A DNA stretch of 64,000 bases from JAAZCI01 sp046462535 (GCA_046462535.1 JBKGVF010000007.1:1-64000), one strand, 5' to 3'; shown: positions 8,106 to 17,588, numbered from the stretch's first letter. Made by a program: numbers and translations. The notes: a model not told the origin generated them from the letters alone.

Positions 8106-9326
8106 TTACTCTTTATATCGGCTTAAGACTAAGCAGGCATTGGTTCCACCAAAGCCGAAGCTATTACTTAAAATATTGTTAATTTCAATATTGTCGAGCC
8201 GCTCTTGAACGATTGGTAAACCATCAAACTCGGGATCTAACTCATCGATATGAGCACTTGCTGAGATGAAGTTATTTTGCATCATCAGAAGTGAGTAGAT
8301 AACCTCATGTACTCCTGCTGCACCTAAAGCATGCCCTGTTAGAGATTTTGTTGAGGTAAGTTTTGGGAATTTATCACCAAATACTCTCTGAATCGCTTTA
8401 ACTTCGGGTGGATCACCAGCGGGTGTTGATGTTCCATGGGCATTGATATAGTCGATATCACCATCGAGGGTAGCGATTGCTTGGCGCATACAGCGTTCAG
8501 CACCTTCGCCGCTAGGCGCAACCATATCGTAACCATCTGAGGTCGCGCCATATCCAGTAATTTCTGCATAGATGGTAGCGCCACGTTTAAGAGCGTGCTC
8601 GAGCTCCTCAACAACAACAATACCACCCCCTCCAGTGATGACGAATCCATCTCGATCCTTATCGTAGGTACGGGAGGCAACGGATGGGTTGTCATTGAAG
8701 TTAGAGGAGAGTGCCCCCATTGCATCGAACATTGCGCTCATGTAGGGGTGTAACTCCTCCCCACCTCCGGCAAAGATTATATCTTGCTTGCCGAGTTGGA
8801 TCTGCTCAACAGCATTTCCGATACAGTGAGCTGATGTAGAGCATGCTGAACTAATAGAGTAGTTAACGCCCTTAATTTTAAAAGGGGTAGCCAGACACGC
8901 TGAAACAGTAGAGCCCATTGTGCGGGTTACCATGTAAGGGCCTATACGGCGTGTTGAGTTGTTTTTCCGCAGAGCATCTACCGTATCAATTTGGTTTTTA
9001 GTAGAGGCACCTCCAGAACCAACAATTAAGCCAGTACGCTCGTTAGAGACCATCTCTTCAGTAAGTCCGGCATCCTCAATAGCCTGCTCCATAGCGATAT
9101 AGGCATATGCTGCAGCATCTGCCATAAAGCGTAGGGTTCGGCGGTGAATATGCTCTTTAGGGTCAAGCTTTATTGAACCATGGACTTGCGAGCGAAACCC
9201 ATAATCTGCCATCTCCTGCGAAAACTCGATGCCTGATTTACCCTCTTTAAGGGAGGAGAGCACCTCATCTTTATTGTTTCCAATACTTGATACAATACCA
9301 AGACCGGTAATTACGACACGTTTCAT
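8106..9326 (-). CDS. fabB: 3-oxoacyl-[acyl-carrier-protein] synthase I
   Basis: FabB elongates acyl-ACP by condensation with malonyl-ACP and is needed for unsaturated fatty acid synthesis. The 406-residue thiolase-fold protein has the nucleophile region SSACSTSAHCIGNA (catalytic Cys), the first catalytic His in NAHGTSTPAGDPPE, the second in KSLTGHALGAAG, and the glycine-rich C-terminal NSFGFGGTNACL. KAS I rather than KAS II (FabF) is supported by length (E. coli FabB is 406) and by pairing with fabA 27 bases upstream. Confidence 0.96.
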   Translation of the reverse strand: MKRVVITGLGIVSSIGNNKDEVLSSLKEGKSGIEFSQEMADYGFRSQVHGSIKLDPKEHIHRRTLRFMADAAAYAYIAMEQAIEDAGLTEEMVSNERTGLIVGSGGASTKNQIDTVDALRKNNSTRRIGPYMVTRTMGSTVSACLATPFKIKGVNYSISSACSTSAHCIGNAVEQIQLGKQDIIFAGGGEELHPYMSAMFDAMGALSSNFNDNPSVASRTYDKDRDGFVITGGGGIVVVEELEHALKRGATIYAEITGYGATSDGYDMVAPSGEGAERCMRQAIATLDGDIDYINAHGTSTPAGDPPEVKAIQRVFGDKFPKLTSTKSLTGHALGAAGVHEVIYSLLMMQNNFISASAHIDELDPEFDGLPIVQERLDNIEINNILSNSFGFGGTNACLVLSRYKE

Positions 9327-9353
9327 TATCGTTCACCTTTGTGCTGTTTTATA

Positions 9354-9869
9354 TTAAAAGTCATCAGTTGAAGTGAAGAGACCTACCTTCAGATCTTTGC
9401 CTGTATAGATCTCGCGACCATCTACTTCCATTGTTGCATCAGCAATTCCCATGGTTAGTTTTCTTAGGATTACACGCTTCATATGGATACGATAGGTTAT
9501 TTTTTTATGGTGTGGGAGAACTTGTCCGGCAAATTTTACTTTACCTGATCCAAGAGCTCGTCCACGACCCTCGCCCCCCATCCAGCCGAGGTAGAACCCG
9601 ACCAGCTGCCACATTGCGTCGAGCCCAAGGCAACCAGGCATAACATTATCGCCGACGAAGTGGCAGGGGAAGAACCATAGGTCAGGGCTTAGGTCAAGCT
9701 CAGCAACAATCGACCCTTTACCATACTCACCCCCATCCTCGGTAATAGAGGAGATGCGGTCAAACATCAACATAGGAGGCATCGGTAATTGTGCGTTGCC
9801 TGGGCCAAAAAGCTCACCTTGAGCACACTTGATTAATTCTTCTCGAGTAAAACTTGATTGTCTAGACAC
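9354..9869 (-). CDS. fabA: 3-hydroxydecanoyl-ACP dehydratase/isomerase
   Basis: FabA dehydrates 3-hydroxydecanoyl-ACP and isomerises the trans-2 product to cis-3, the branch point to unsaturated fatty acids. The 171-residue hot-dog-fold protein has the active-site block FFPCHFVGDNVMPGCLGLD with the catalytic His, followed by the Asp-containing LDAMWQLVGFYLGW segment. Length matches E. coli (172). It is first in a fabA-fabB operon. An A/T-rich region upstream contains TATAAT on the minus strand but no convincing -35. Confidence 0.97.
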   Translation of the reverse strand: MSRQSSFTREELIKCAQGELFGPGNAQLPMPPMLMFDRISSITEDGGEYGKGSIVAELDLSPDLWFFPCHFVGDNVMPGCLGLDAMWQLVGFYLGWMGGEGRGRALGSGKVKFAGQVLPHHKKITYRIHMKRVILRKLTMGIADATMEVDGREIYTGKDLKVGLFTSTDDF

Positions 9870-9958
9870 TAATAAATTTCCTACTTTCGTGAATCGTTTT
9901 TAAAAAGATAAAAGTGTTTTGGATTATACCTTAAATTAGCGGGTAAAACTTCCCAAAA

Positions 9959-10888
9959 CTATAAATTGTAGAGATCTTTCTCCCCTTTAGGGCGGGATTT
10001 AAAACGTCGATGAGCCCAGAGATATTGCTCAGGGGCTTGCCGAATCCACTCTTCAAACATTGTGTTAATTCGGGCTGTATCGGACCTTAAATCCTCTGTT
10101 GGAAAATCCTCTAAGGGGGGAAGGATTCTAATTATGTATCGGTTTCCTTTGCGAATACAGTAGTAGGGGAGCGCTTTAGCTCGCCCAAGACGTGTTAAGG
10201 TGGAGCTTGCCGTTATCGTTAAAGTGTTGATGCCGAAGAAGGGGACAAAAACATGATCGGCACTACCATAATCTTGATCGGGAGCATACCAGATAAGATC
10301 ACCTTTTCGAAGGAGTCGAATCATGCGGCGAATCTCATCCCGAGTAATGGGCTCTAGCCCCGATTGATCATAACGCATCTGATACTGTACATGCTCGTAA
10401 TATTCGTTGTCGTGGGGGCGATACATGCCCCGTACTGCGGTTTTTAAGCTAATGGCTCGACCCCCTAATTCTAAGGTACACATATGAAGCGTCAATAAGA
10501 GTGCGCCCTCCCCTGAGGCTCGCAACTTCTCTAGATGTTCAAGCCCTTCATAGATAAAGAGATCTTTCAGTTGATGTTTTGGCTTCCACCAAGCGGCAAT
10601 CACCTCAAAAATACCCATCCCCATCGCTTTAAAGTTCTCTTTTACAAGCCTTTTTTGTTCTGCAGATGAGAGCTCGGGAAAGGAGAGTTCAATGTTGCGT
10701 GCAACAATTTTTCGGCGACGCTTAGCTATGTAATAGGCGATACGTCCCACTAAGCGTCCTAATGCAAGAAGAAAGGGCATTGGTAGACGTGCAATATGTT
10801 TCGCAAGGAAGATCCCTAGCGCTAACAGTTTATGATCTGATGCTTTTGGGGGGATCCGCTTCTGTTTGTTACTTTCGCTATTGCTCAT
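9959..10888 (-). CDS. lpxL: Lipid A biosynthesis lauroyl acyltransferase (LpxL/HtrB family)
   Basis: This inner-membrane enzyme transfers a secondary acyl chain from acyl-ACP to Kdo2-lipid IVA. The 309-residue protein has a basic N terminus, a hydrophobic anchor near residues 35-55, and the catalytic HX4E motif as HMCTLE near residues 134-139. It also has GMYRPHDNEYYE and the downstream APDQDYGSADHVFVPFFG block typical of LpxL-type enzymes, which places it in the late acyltransferase family. LpxL, LpxM and LpxP cannot be cleanly separated by eye; LpxL is preferred because it is the first-acting, most widespread member. It lies directly upstream of fabA on the same strand. Confidence 0.88.
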   Translation of the reverse strand: MSNSESNKQKRIPPKASDHKLLALGIFLAKHIARLPMPFLLALGRLVGRIAYYIAKRRRKIVARNIELSFPELSSAEQKRLVKENFKAMGMGIFEVIAAWWKPKHQLKDLFIYEGLEHLEKLRASGEGALLLTLHMCTLELGGRAISLKTAVRGMYRPHDNEYYEHVQYQMRYDQSGLEPITRDEIRRMIRLLRKGDLIWYAPDQDYGSADHVFVPFFGINTLTITASSTLTRLGRAKALPYYCIRKGNRYIIRILPPLEDFPTEDLRSDTARINTMFEEWIRQAPEQYLWAHRRFKSRPKGEKDLYNL

Positions 10889-11128
10889 GCTGCGTTTAAA
10901 AGACCATCCATTTAAAGAAATAACCCTACAATAGTAACATGTTTCTATCCTGTTTAGGAGTTAAGGGCTGTGATGGTGGTGGGGTAGAGTTTAGGAAAGA
11001 TAATGGAAAAAAGTGCCTGTGCGCTATATACTACGAAAGATTCTGTTTGCGAGTTTTACCAAACCTAGCAATTAAATATATGGCCGCTAGCGCAACAACC
11101 TAATTTAGCGAGTAAGAGAAGAGATAGA

Positions 11129-13210
11129 ATGGCAAAAAATAGAGTCTATAAATTGATCTATATTGATGATAATCCTGAGTCAGTAGCGAAGCTGCAGCGT
11201 ATTATCCGTACATATGGGTTAAGTAGTGATTTCGTTATTGATGTGGTAGAAGCAAAGGGGGTTGATGAGCTACATCGAGCGCTCGAACAGGATCAGTTTG
11301 ATCTTGTTTTAGTAAAGAATGCACCCCATTTGCCTCAAGTTGAATTGCTAGTAGAGATTATCGACATAACGACAACTGCACTCTTTGTTGTTGTTGAGAG
11401 TGGAGAGCTTGAGGAGGCACTACCTCTTATTGATTTAGGTGCAGAAGAGATTGTCACCCTCTCAAGCCCAACAACGCTCTATAAAAAGATCATTACCGCA
11501 CTAAATAGTAAAAATGTTGCAGAGAGTTATCGTCAACTACGCGAAAAGCATAATATATTACAAAAGCAGGCAGAGACCTTTCTTAATCAGAGTGAGGAGG
11601 GGATTGCTTATACGATCGACGGACTCTTTACCGATTTTAATGAGGCTTTTTGGCGCCGTTTAGGTTACCAGAGTGAAGATGAGTTTTTAGGGGTATTGCT
11701 ACTCGATCTTATCGACCCCAATTTTCTTGAGCAGTTTCGAGCTGCGGTCTCTGAAGCGATGCGTGGTGATAGCAGGGTGGAGATCGAGGGATCTTTCATC
11801 AATGGCTCAACAGGAGTGGCAGAGAAGCTCCCTCTTAGCCTGAGTAAAACCCTATATGAAGGGGAGACGGTTCTTGAAATTCGGATCTTAACTGACCAAA
11901 AGGGGAGCGCAACTCTTGAGAAGAGTGGCGGTGAGGTTAATAAGCTTGCGTTTATTCGACAGTTAAAAGAGGTGGTAGGACCAGGAATCTGGTTATTAAA
12001 TATCAAACTTGATGATTACATCTCTATTTGGAGCAAAGAGGGAACACTCCATTACGAAGAGTATTTTGCTGCTGTTCAAGAGCTGATTCAGAAGCAATTT
12101 CAGGGGGTAGAGATGCATCGATATACAGATGATTCTCTACTGCTTGTTGTAGAGGGGGTAGATGTGATGAGTATTGATCGGATCGGTGCAACAATTGCTA
12201 ATTCGGTAAGTAATTACCAGCACACCTTTGTCGATAATGGTGTTACCGTGCAGTCGGAAGCCTCCTCTGCATATATAAGTCTTAATATAGAGGCTAAAGA
12301 TCTTTCAAATACATTAATGACTTTAGAAGAGCAGGCAAAATTGATCCCTGTAATCACCTCTTTGGGCAAAGAGCGACAAACTGAAGAGCTCCCCCGAGTT
12401 GAGGATGAGCATAACTCTACTGGTGAGGCGTTAGTTTTAGAGCCACTAGGTGATGAGCATGGAGAGTTTTCAGTTTTAGGTGATGCGTTAGAGGAGCAGC
12501 GGCTTCGCTATACCTATCTTCCTATAGCGGATTTTATAGAGGGGAGCAAGGGTTACTTAGCCGACTACGAAGTCCTTGATGCTAATGGTACAGTTATCTC
12601 ATGGAATAAGGCTTTTATGCATACGGCCAATAATCCTGTGGCACAGCGTCTAGATGCATATTTGATCAGTCAGGCTATTAAGGAGCTGCGCAATTATAAG
12701 GATGTCCAAAAGGTTATGCTCCATTTAACGGCAAGCATCCTTCTCAATCAGGATTTTGCTGATACAGTCTTTAAAACGATTCAAAGTGGACGAGCCGCTG
12801 ATCGGATTGTTCTTATGATTAATAAAGATGTTGTATTTGAACATAAGGAGAGTGCGGTAATTCTCTTTAATCGAGCTAACAGTGAAGGGTTAGCGATAGG
12901 GGTATATGGAATTGCTACGGAGTCTGATGAGGATCAGTTGCAAGAGTTATTGCAGAGCACTAAATATATCGCATTGCAGCCTAATCTTATTTCACGTTTG
13001 AGTCGAACACGTGATCAGACCACAAAGAACCGAGTTTCTGAGTTCTTTACCCGTATGTCTGACCAAAAGGTGACCATTTTAGCCGAAGGGGTCAATAATG
13101 CCACAAGTATGGCCTCTGTTTGGGAGTATAATATCCCCTTAGCTGTTGGAAGTATGATTGGATCGCCATCAGAAACGATGGATTTCGATTTTTCACAATT
13201 AATTATTTAA
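11129..13210 (+). CDS. fimX: FimX-like type IV pilus regulator (REC-PAS-GGDEF-EAL, all degenerate)
   Basis: Domains in order: a receiver-like domain (about 1-130), a PAS domain (about 145-255), a GGDEF-like domain (about 275-420) and an EAL-like domain (about 460-690). The receiver lacks the phospho-acceptor Asp (Lys63 in DLVLVKN), no GGDEF signature is readable, and the EAL motif is E481-V482-L483. Pseudomonas FimX (691 residues) has the same order and length and also a non-catalytic EVL; it binds c-di-GMP to promote pilus assembly at a pole. The late block EGVNNATSMASVWEYNIPL matches the EAL C-terminal EGVE region. So a c-di-GMP sensor rather than an enzyme is inferred. It is monocistronic, ending at a terminator. 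Confidence 0.85.
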   Translation: MAKNRVYKLIYIDDNPESVAKLQRIIRTYGLSSDFVIDVVEAKGVDELHRALEQDQFDLVLVKNAPHLPQVELLVEIIDITTTALFVVVESGELEEALPLIDLGAEEIVTLSSPTTLYKKIITALNSKNVAESYRQLREKHNILQKQAETFLNQSEEGIAYTIDGLFTDFNEAFWRRLGYQSEDEFLGVLLLDLIDPNFLEQFRAAVSEAMRGDSRVEIEGSFINGSTGVAEKLPLSLSKTLYEGETVLEIRILTDQKGSATLEKSGGEVNKLAFIRQLKEVVGPGIWLLNIKLDDYISIWSKEGTLHYEEYFAAVQELIQKQFQGVEMHRYTDDSLLLVVEGVDVMSIDRIGATIANSVSNYQHTFVDNGVTVQSEASSAYISLNIEAKDLSNTLMTLEEQAKLIPVITSLGKERQTEELPRVEDEHNSTGEALVLEPLGDEHGEFSVLGDALEEQRLRYTYLPIADFIEGSKGYLADYEVLDANGTVISWNKAFMHTANNPVAQRLDAYLISQAIKELRNYKDVQKVMLHLTASILLNQDFADTVFKTIQSGRAADRIVLMINKDVVFEHKESAVILFNRANSEGLAIGVYGIATESDEDQLQELLQSTKYIALQPNLISRLSRTRDQTTKNRVSEFFTRMSDQKVTILAEGVNNATSMASVWEYNIPLAVGSMIGSPSETMDFDFSQLII

Positions 13211-13219
13211 AAGTGATTG

Positions 13220-13252
13220 GCGACTCCGAGATGGGGTCGCTTTTATTTTATA
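13220..13252 (+). terminator. Intrinsic terminator of fimX
   Basis: An 8-bp stem (13220-13227 with 13233-13240, one G-T pair) with loop GAGAT is followed by a T-rich tail. Confidence 0.75.
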
Positions 13253-13283
13253 TATTTGTAGCGAGTTAGAGAGGGGCGATAGA

Positions 13284-13820
13284 GTGTGGAGTAGAGGATT
13301 GTGGCGAGCTGGATTAATATTACTGACATTTATCTTGGTTGGATGTGGATTCCAGTTACGAGGCACCCAATATATAAAGACCGATTATCGTGTCGCATTA
13401 ACCGACGTGGGGGGTGCAACCTTCTATGAACAACTTGAGCGATACTTTAATGAGCGCCGCATGCCGATTGTGAGTGCAGCTGAAAGTGATGTGGTAATTA
13501 CTGTTTATGAAGATAGCTTTAGAAGTAATACTGTGGCAAGTAGTAGCTTTGGGCGAGAACGTGAGTATATCTATACCTACTACGCGATTGTCTCTGTAGC
13601 TCTGCCGAATGGTGAAGTGTTGATGGAGCCAAGACGATTTGAGCAGAATCGTAACTTCTCTCATGGTGAGGAGGAGTTGCTGAGCAAAAATACTGCTGAG
13701 ACTGAGGTAAAGCAGGAGCTTTATCGTAGTGTAATTGAGCATTTTATCCGTGCGTTAAATAGCACATTGAATCATTATGAGGCGTCGAAAGAGAGTGTTG
13801 TGGCGCAAGAGAATCTATAA
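13284..13820 (+). CDS. lptE: LPS-assembly lipoprotein LptE
   Basis: LptE plugs the LptD barrel and helps place lipopolysaccharide in the outer leaflet of the outer membrane. The 178-residue product has a lipoprotein signal with lipobox LVGC (Cys21) directly followed by GFQLRGT, the hallmark start of mature LptE. The rest matches the family's mixed alpha/beta pattern (VITVYEDSFRSNTVASS, YTYYAIVSVALPNGE). It starts with GTG behind GAGGGG. Unusually it is not next to leuS or holA but leads a small cluster with folE2 and ruvB. Confidence 0.9.
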   Translation: MWSRGLWRAGLILLTFILVGCGFQLRGTQYIKTDYRVALTDVGGATFYEQLERYFNERRMPIVSAAESDVVITVYEDSFRSNTVASSSFGREREYIYTYYAIVSVALPNGEVLMEPRRFEQNRNFSHGEEELLSKNTAETEVKQELYRSVIEHFIRALNSTLNHYEASKESVVAQENL

Positions 13821-13836
13821 TCAGTGAGGAATTGTG

Positions 13837-14634
13837 GTGAAGAGAGAGAGTCAGCTAATTAAGGATGTTCAAGGGTATAAGGATACCCGAAATGTAGCTA
13901 TTAATAAGGTTGGCATTAAGAATTTACGCCTTCCAGTCACTTTTGAAAATGGTGGGATCACTAATCATACGGTGATGAGTGCAGAGCTAACAGTGACACT
14001 ACAAGCAGAGCGAAAAGGGACCCATATGTCCCGCTTTATTGAGACTTGGGATGCAACGGAAGCTCCCTTTACATTAGCTGGAGTCGCGCCATTCTTAGCC
14101 GCCCTTGAGGAGCGGCTAGATGCGGAGAGTGCGCAGTGCCATCTTCAATTCCCACTCTTTTACGAGCGTGTTGCTCCAGTTTCACAGGCAAAAAGTGTTA
14201 TGGATTTTGAGTGTGAAATTATTGCAAAGAGCAATCCAGATTATATTGAATTACGGTTGATGGCTCCGGTAACGAGTCTCTGCCCTTGCTCGAAAGAGAT
14301 CTCAGAGTTTAGTGCCCATTCACAGCGTTCACACCTCTCTGTCTCACTGCGCTTTAAAGATTTTTCTGCATTAGCAAACTTCAATATCGATGAGGCACTA
14401 AAGAGGATGGAATCAGTGGGCTCTTCTCAGCTCTATCCCCTCTTAAAGCGTCCAGATGAGAAGTTTGTGACGGAGGCTGCCTATAACACCCCCCGTTTTG
14501 TTGAGGATCTTGTGCGGGAGTTAGTGCTTCTCTTTAAAGAGCGTACCGATTTAGAGTCATTCTCAGTTGCCTCAGAGAATTTTGAGTCGATTCATAATCA
14601 TGAGGCCTATGCTGAGATTGAGTATCAATTTTAA
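13837..14634 (+). CDS. folE2: GTP cyclohydrolase FolE2 (type IB)
   Basis: FolE2 converts GTP to 7,8-dihydroneopterin triphosphate, the first step of folate synthesis, using a T-fold distinct from FolE. The product (265 residues from the second of two tandem GTG codons; GAGGA at 13826-13830 spaces best to that one) carries the signature MAPVTSLCPCSKEISEFSAHSQRSH, split here as VTSLCPCSKEIS and SAHSQRSH, including the metal-binding Cys. Also visible are TFENG and RFIETW. FolE2 is often a zinc-sparing isoform; no Zur-like palindrome was recognised here. It follows lptE by 16 bases. Confidence 0.93.
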   Translation: MKRESQLIKDVQGYKDTRNVAINKVGIKNLRLPVTFENGGITNHTVMSAELTVTLQAERKGTHMSRFIETWDATEAPFTLAGVAPFLAALEERLDAESAQCHLQFPLFYERVAPVSQAKSVMDFECEIIAKSNPDYIELRLMAPVTSLCPCSKEISEFSAHSQRSHLSVSLRFKDFSALANFNIDEALKRMESVGSSQLYPLLKRPDEKFVTEAAYNTPRFVEDLVRELVLLFKERTDLESFSVASENFESIHNHEAYAEIEYQF

Positions 14635-14682
14635 TTATAAACCCCTCGCCAGTATTGACTAAAGAGTGAAAGGAAGAAAAAG

Positions 14683-15729
14683 ATGATAGAGTCAGATCGC
14701 TTGATCGTAAATGAGGCCCCTCAAGAGGAGGAGCTTAGAATTGATCGTGCGATTCGTCCTAAAACATTAGAGGATTATACTGGACAGGAGTCGATTAGAG
14801 AGCAGCTAAGTATCTTTATTCAAGCTGCGAGTAACCGTAAAGAGGCACTAGATCATGTTCTACTCTTTGGTCCACCGGGTTTAGGTAAGACAACGTTAGC
14901 CCATATTATAGCGAATGAGATGGGGGTAGGATTACAACAGACCTCAGGGCCTGTGTTAGAGCGGCCGGGTGACTTAGCAGCGCTATTAACTAATCTTCAG
15001 GAGAATGAGATCCTCTTTATTGACGAGATTCATCGTCTAAGCCCAGTTGTTGAGGAGGTACTCTATCCTGCGATGGAGGATTATCAGTTAGATATTATGA
15101 TTGGTGAAGGAGCAGCGGCGCGCTCAATCAAGGTGGATCTGCCCCATTTCACACTAATTGGTGCTACTACTCGGGCGGGATTGCTCTCCTCGCCGCTACG
15201 GGATCGCTTTGGGATTGTATCGCGACTACAATTTTATGATCATGCTGAATTAACACATATTGTAAAGCGCTCTGCGGCATTGCTAGAAGTGGGAATGACT
15301 GAAGAGGGTGCCTATGAGATTGGCCGTCGTTCTCGAGGAACGCCCCGAATTGCTAATCGATTATTACGTCGAGTGCGAGATGTGGCTGAAGTTAAATCAA
15401 ATGGGAATATCACTTTGCAGATTGCTCAGGAAGCGTTAGCAATGTTAGATATTGATGATTGTGGATTAGATGAGCATGACCGAAACTTTCTCCGATTAAT
15501 TGTTGAAAAATTTGATGGTGGGCCTGTAGGAATTGATACATTATCAGCTGCATTAGGAGAGGAGAAGGGAACGCTTGAGGATATGATTGAGCCCTATCTT
15601 ATTCAGGAGGGTTTTATCATGAGGACACCGCGAGGGAGAGTCGCGACCCGTCATTGTTGGCGTTATTTTGGCTATGAGATTGATGATGCCGTGATACCGG
15701 ATGAAGAGGAGACGCTTCGAAAGGGGTAA
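14683..15729 (+). CDS. ruvB: Holliday junction branch-migration helicase RuvB
   Basis: RuvB is the hexameric AAA+ motor that drives branch migration with RuvA. The 348-residue protein has Walker A (FGPPGLGKTTLAH), Walker B (ILFIDEIHRL), sensor I (LIGATTRAGLLSSPLRDRFG) with the arginine-finger region, and the C-terminal winged helix with DHDRNFL-type and TPRGRVAT segments. Length is typical. It starts with ATG behind a GGAAGAAAAAG-type ribosome site. Neither ruvA nor ruvC is adjacent, so this is a split ruv arrangement. Confidence 0.97.
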   Translation: MIESDRLIVNEAPQEEELRIDRAIRPKTLEDYTGQESIREQLSIFIQAASNRKEALDHVLLFGPPGLGKTTLAHIIANEMGVGLQQTSGPVLERPGDLAALLTNLQENEILFIDEIHRLSPVVEEVLYPAMEDYQLDIMIGEGAAARSIKVDLPHFTLIGATTRAGLLSSPLRDRFGIVSRLQFYDHAELTHIVKRSAALLEVGMTEEGAYEIGRRSRGTPRIANRLLRRVRDVAEVKSNGNITLQIAQEALAMLDIDDCGLDEHDRNFLRLIVEKFDGGPVGIDTLSAALGEEKGTLEDMIEPYLIQEGFIMRTPRGRVATRHCWRYFGYEIDDAVIPDEEETLRKG

Positions 15730-15736
15730 CGTTATT

Positions 15737-15762
15737 AAAAGGAGCGATAGGCTCCTTTTTTT
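15737..15762 (+). terminator. Intrinsic terminator of ruvB
   Basis: A 9-bp stem (15737-15745 with 15751-15759, loop GATAG) ends in a seven-T run eight bases past the ruvB stop. The next gene begins 31 bases later. Confidence 0.85.
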
Positions 15763-15793
15763 ATGAGTTTAGATGAGAGTTAGGGAGAGTATA

Positions 15794-17521
15794 ATGGGGG
15801 CTACTGATTTTTATCAGCGCGTTGGTGAGGCGCTATATGCAACAGATATAGCGGAAAAGTTAGAGCGAGTAGATGCACTGTATGCTGACATTATTGCGGA
15901 TCGGATTACTCCTTATCATGATGAGGATTTGAGAGAGATTAAACCCGCAGGACGTCCACAGCTGCCACAATTGGTTCCCCCCCAAGAGGTACCAAGGCGA
16001 AAGCTTGGGAGCAAAGAGGGGGTTCATGCGCTTGTTCATGCAATTTGTCATATTGAATTTAATGCGATTAATTTAGGTCTTGATGCTGCTTACCGCTTTC
16101 GAGGAATGCCGAGGCAGTATTATCATGACTGGCTACTGGTTGCGAAGGAGGAGGCAAAACATTTCCGCATGCTCTCTGAGCATCTTGAGTCGGAGGGCTC
16201 CTTTTACGGCGCATTTACAGCTCATAATGGGCTTTGGGACTCTGCAGTAGAGACAGCTTATGATCCTCTTGTTCGTATGGCATTGGTGCCACGAGTACTT
16301 GAGGCTCGTGGGTTAGATGTCACCCCAGGGATTATTCATCGTTTACAAGAGGTAGGTGAAGCAGACGTTGTTTCTCTCCTAAAGGTGATTCTTCAAGAGG
16401 AAGAGGGGCATGTTGAGGTAGGAAATCGCTGGTTTCGCTATCTTTGTAATCAACGAAATCTTGATGAGATTGCAACAGCACTCAATCTACTTAAAGCACA
16501 TCGACAAATTGTACGGGGCCCCCTTAATGAAGCGGCACGTCTACGTACAGGATTTACTAAAGAGGAGCTTGAGATCTATTTCGAATCATTCGGCTCTCAT
16601 ATTAAATTTCGCTCTTTAGCAACAAAATTTATTTTGGAGTCATTAACAGAGGCGCTCTTTATCGGGATATCTGGCTTGACGCTCACTGATGAGGAGGAGC
16701 AGTGGCTGCAACATCCATTAGTAGGTGGTGTGATTCTCTTTGCCCGTAACTATGACAATAGAGAGCAGTTAAAGGCATTAACGGAGGCGATTCGTACTCT
16801 TAACCCCTCACTGTTGATTTCGGTTGATCATGAGGGGGGGCGAGTTCAGCGATTTAGGGAGGGATTTACCCCAATTCCCCCAATGGCTCACTTAGGAAAG
16901 CTATATGAGCAGGATCCGGAAGGAGCGCTACTGGAGGCGCGCCGTTTAGGAGCAATTATTGGTGAAGAGCTTAATGAGGTGGGGGTCGATTTCAGTTATA
17001 CCCCTGTTGTTGATCTTGATTATGGAATTAATCCTGCTATCGGGGATCGAGCATTGCATCATGATCCCCAAGTAGTGGCAGCCTTAGCATTAGCTCTCTA
17101 CGAGGGGTTAAAGGAGGGGGGGAGTATAGCCGTTGCCAAACATTTTCCTGGACATGGTTTTGTGTCGGTCGATACCCACTTCGCTTTAGCAGAAGATAGA
17201 CGCTCCTTAGCTGAATTGGAGGAGAGGGATCTGATTCCTTTTCAGAGGCTTATTGAGGCGGGGGTAGAAGCGATTATGCCTGCCCACATCCTCTATCGAC
17301 ACGTTGATGATCAGGCAACGGCAGTTACATCGCGCGTTTGGATTGAGTATTTAAGAGATGAGTTAAACTTTAAGGGGGCTATTATTAGTGATGATCTAGA
17401 TATGAAGGGAGCGGATCACTTAGGGGGAGTTAAGGAGAAGATTGATGCTTGTTTTGCGGCCGGGGTAAATATACTACTTCTCTGTAATGATTTTGATGCT
17501 ATTCGAGAGGTGCTCACTTAA
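15794..17521 (+). CDS. nagZ: Fusion: DUF455 ferritin-like domain + beta-N-acetylhexosaminidase NagZ
   Basis: One uninterrupted 575-residue frame holds two domains. Residues about 1-275 are a DUF455 ferritin-like helical bundle, with carboxylate/His motifs CHIEFNAINLGLDA, KEEAKHFRML and LQEEEGHVEVGNRW that could bind a di-iron site. Residues about 285-575 are a family-3 glycosidase of the NagZ type: DHEGGRVQRFREGFT, KHFPGHG with the Asp-His dyad in SVDTHF, and nucleophile Asp in SDDLDMKGA. NagZ removes GlcNAc from recycled muropeptides in the cytoplasm. The C terminus is shorter than E. coli NagZ (341 residues alone). The ATG at 15794 is preferred because AGGGAG precedes it; an in-frame ATG at 15773 lacks one. 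No stop or ribosome site separates the halves. Confidence 0.9.
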   Translation: MGATDFYQRVGEALYATDIAEKLERVDALYADIIADRITPYHDEDLREIKPAGRPQLPQLVPPQEVPRRKLGSKEGVHALVHAICHIEFNAINLGLDAAYRFRGMPRQYYHDWLLVAKEEAKHFRMLSEHLESEGSFYGAFTAHNGLWDSAVETAYDPLVRMALVPRVLEARGLDVTPGIIHRLQEVGEADVVSLLKVILQEEEGHVEVGNRWFRYLCNQRNLDEIATALNLLKAHRQIVRGPLNEAARLRTGFTKEELEIYFESFGSHIKFRSLATKFILESLTEALFIGISGLTLTDEEEQWLQHPLVGGVILFARNYDNREQLKALTEAIRTLNPSLLISVDHEGGRVQRFREGFTPIPPMAHLGKLYEQDPEGALLEARRLGAIIGEELNEVGVDFSYTPVVDLDYGINPAIGDRALHHDPQVVAALALALYEGLKEGGSIAVAKHFPGHGFVSVDTHFALAEDRRSLAELEERDLIPFQRLIEAGVEAIMPAHILYRHVDDQATAVTSRVWIEYLRDELNFKGAIISDDLDMKGADHLGGVKEKIDACFAAGVNILLLCNDFDAIREVLT

Positions 17522-17588
17522 TTGGGGAGATATGCACAAATTCTGTGGATAACTCTCTTTATAATTCTTGGAAATAGTGTGGGAATAG

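Noticed and set aside
11129..13210. Active diguanylate cyclase or phosphodiesterase
   Set aside because: GGDEF is unreadable and EAL is EVL, so catalysis is unlikely.
15773..15793. Upstream ATG extension of the DUF455-NagZ gene
   Set aside because: The ATG at 15794 has a well-spaced AGGGAG; the upstream one does not.
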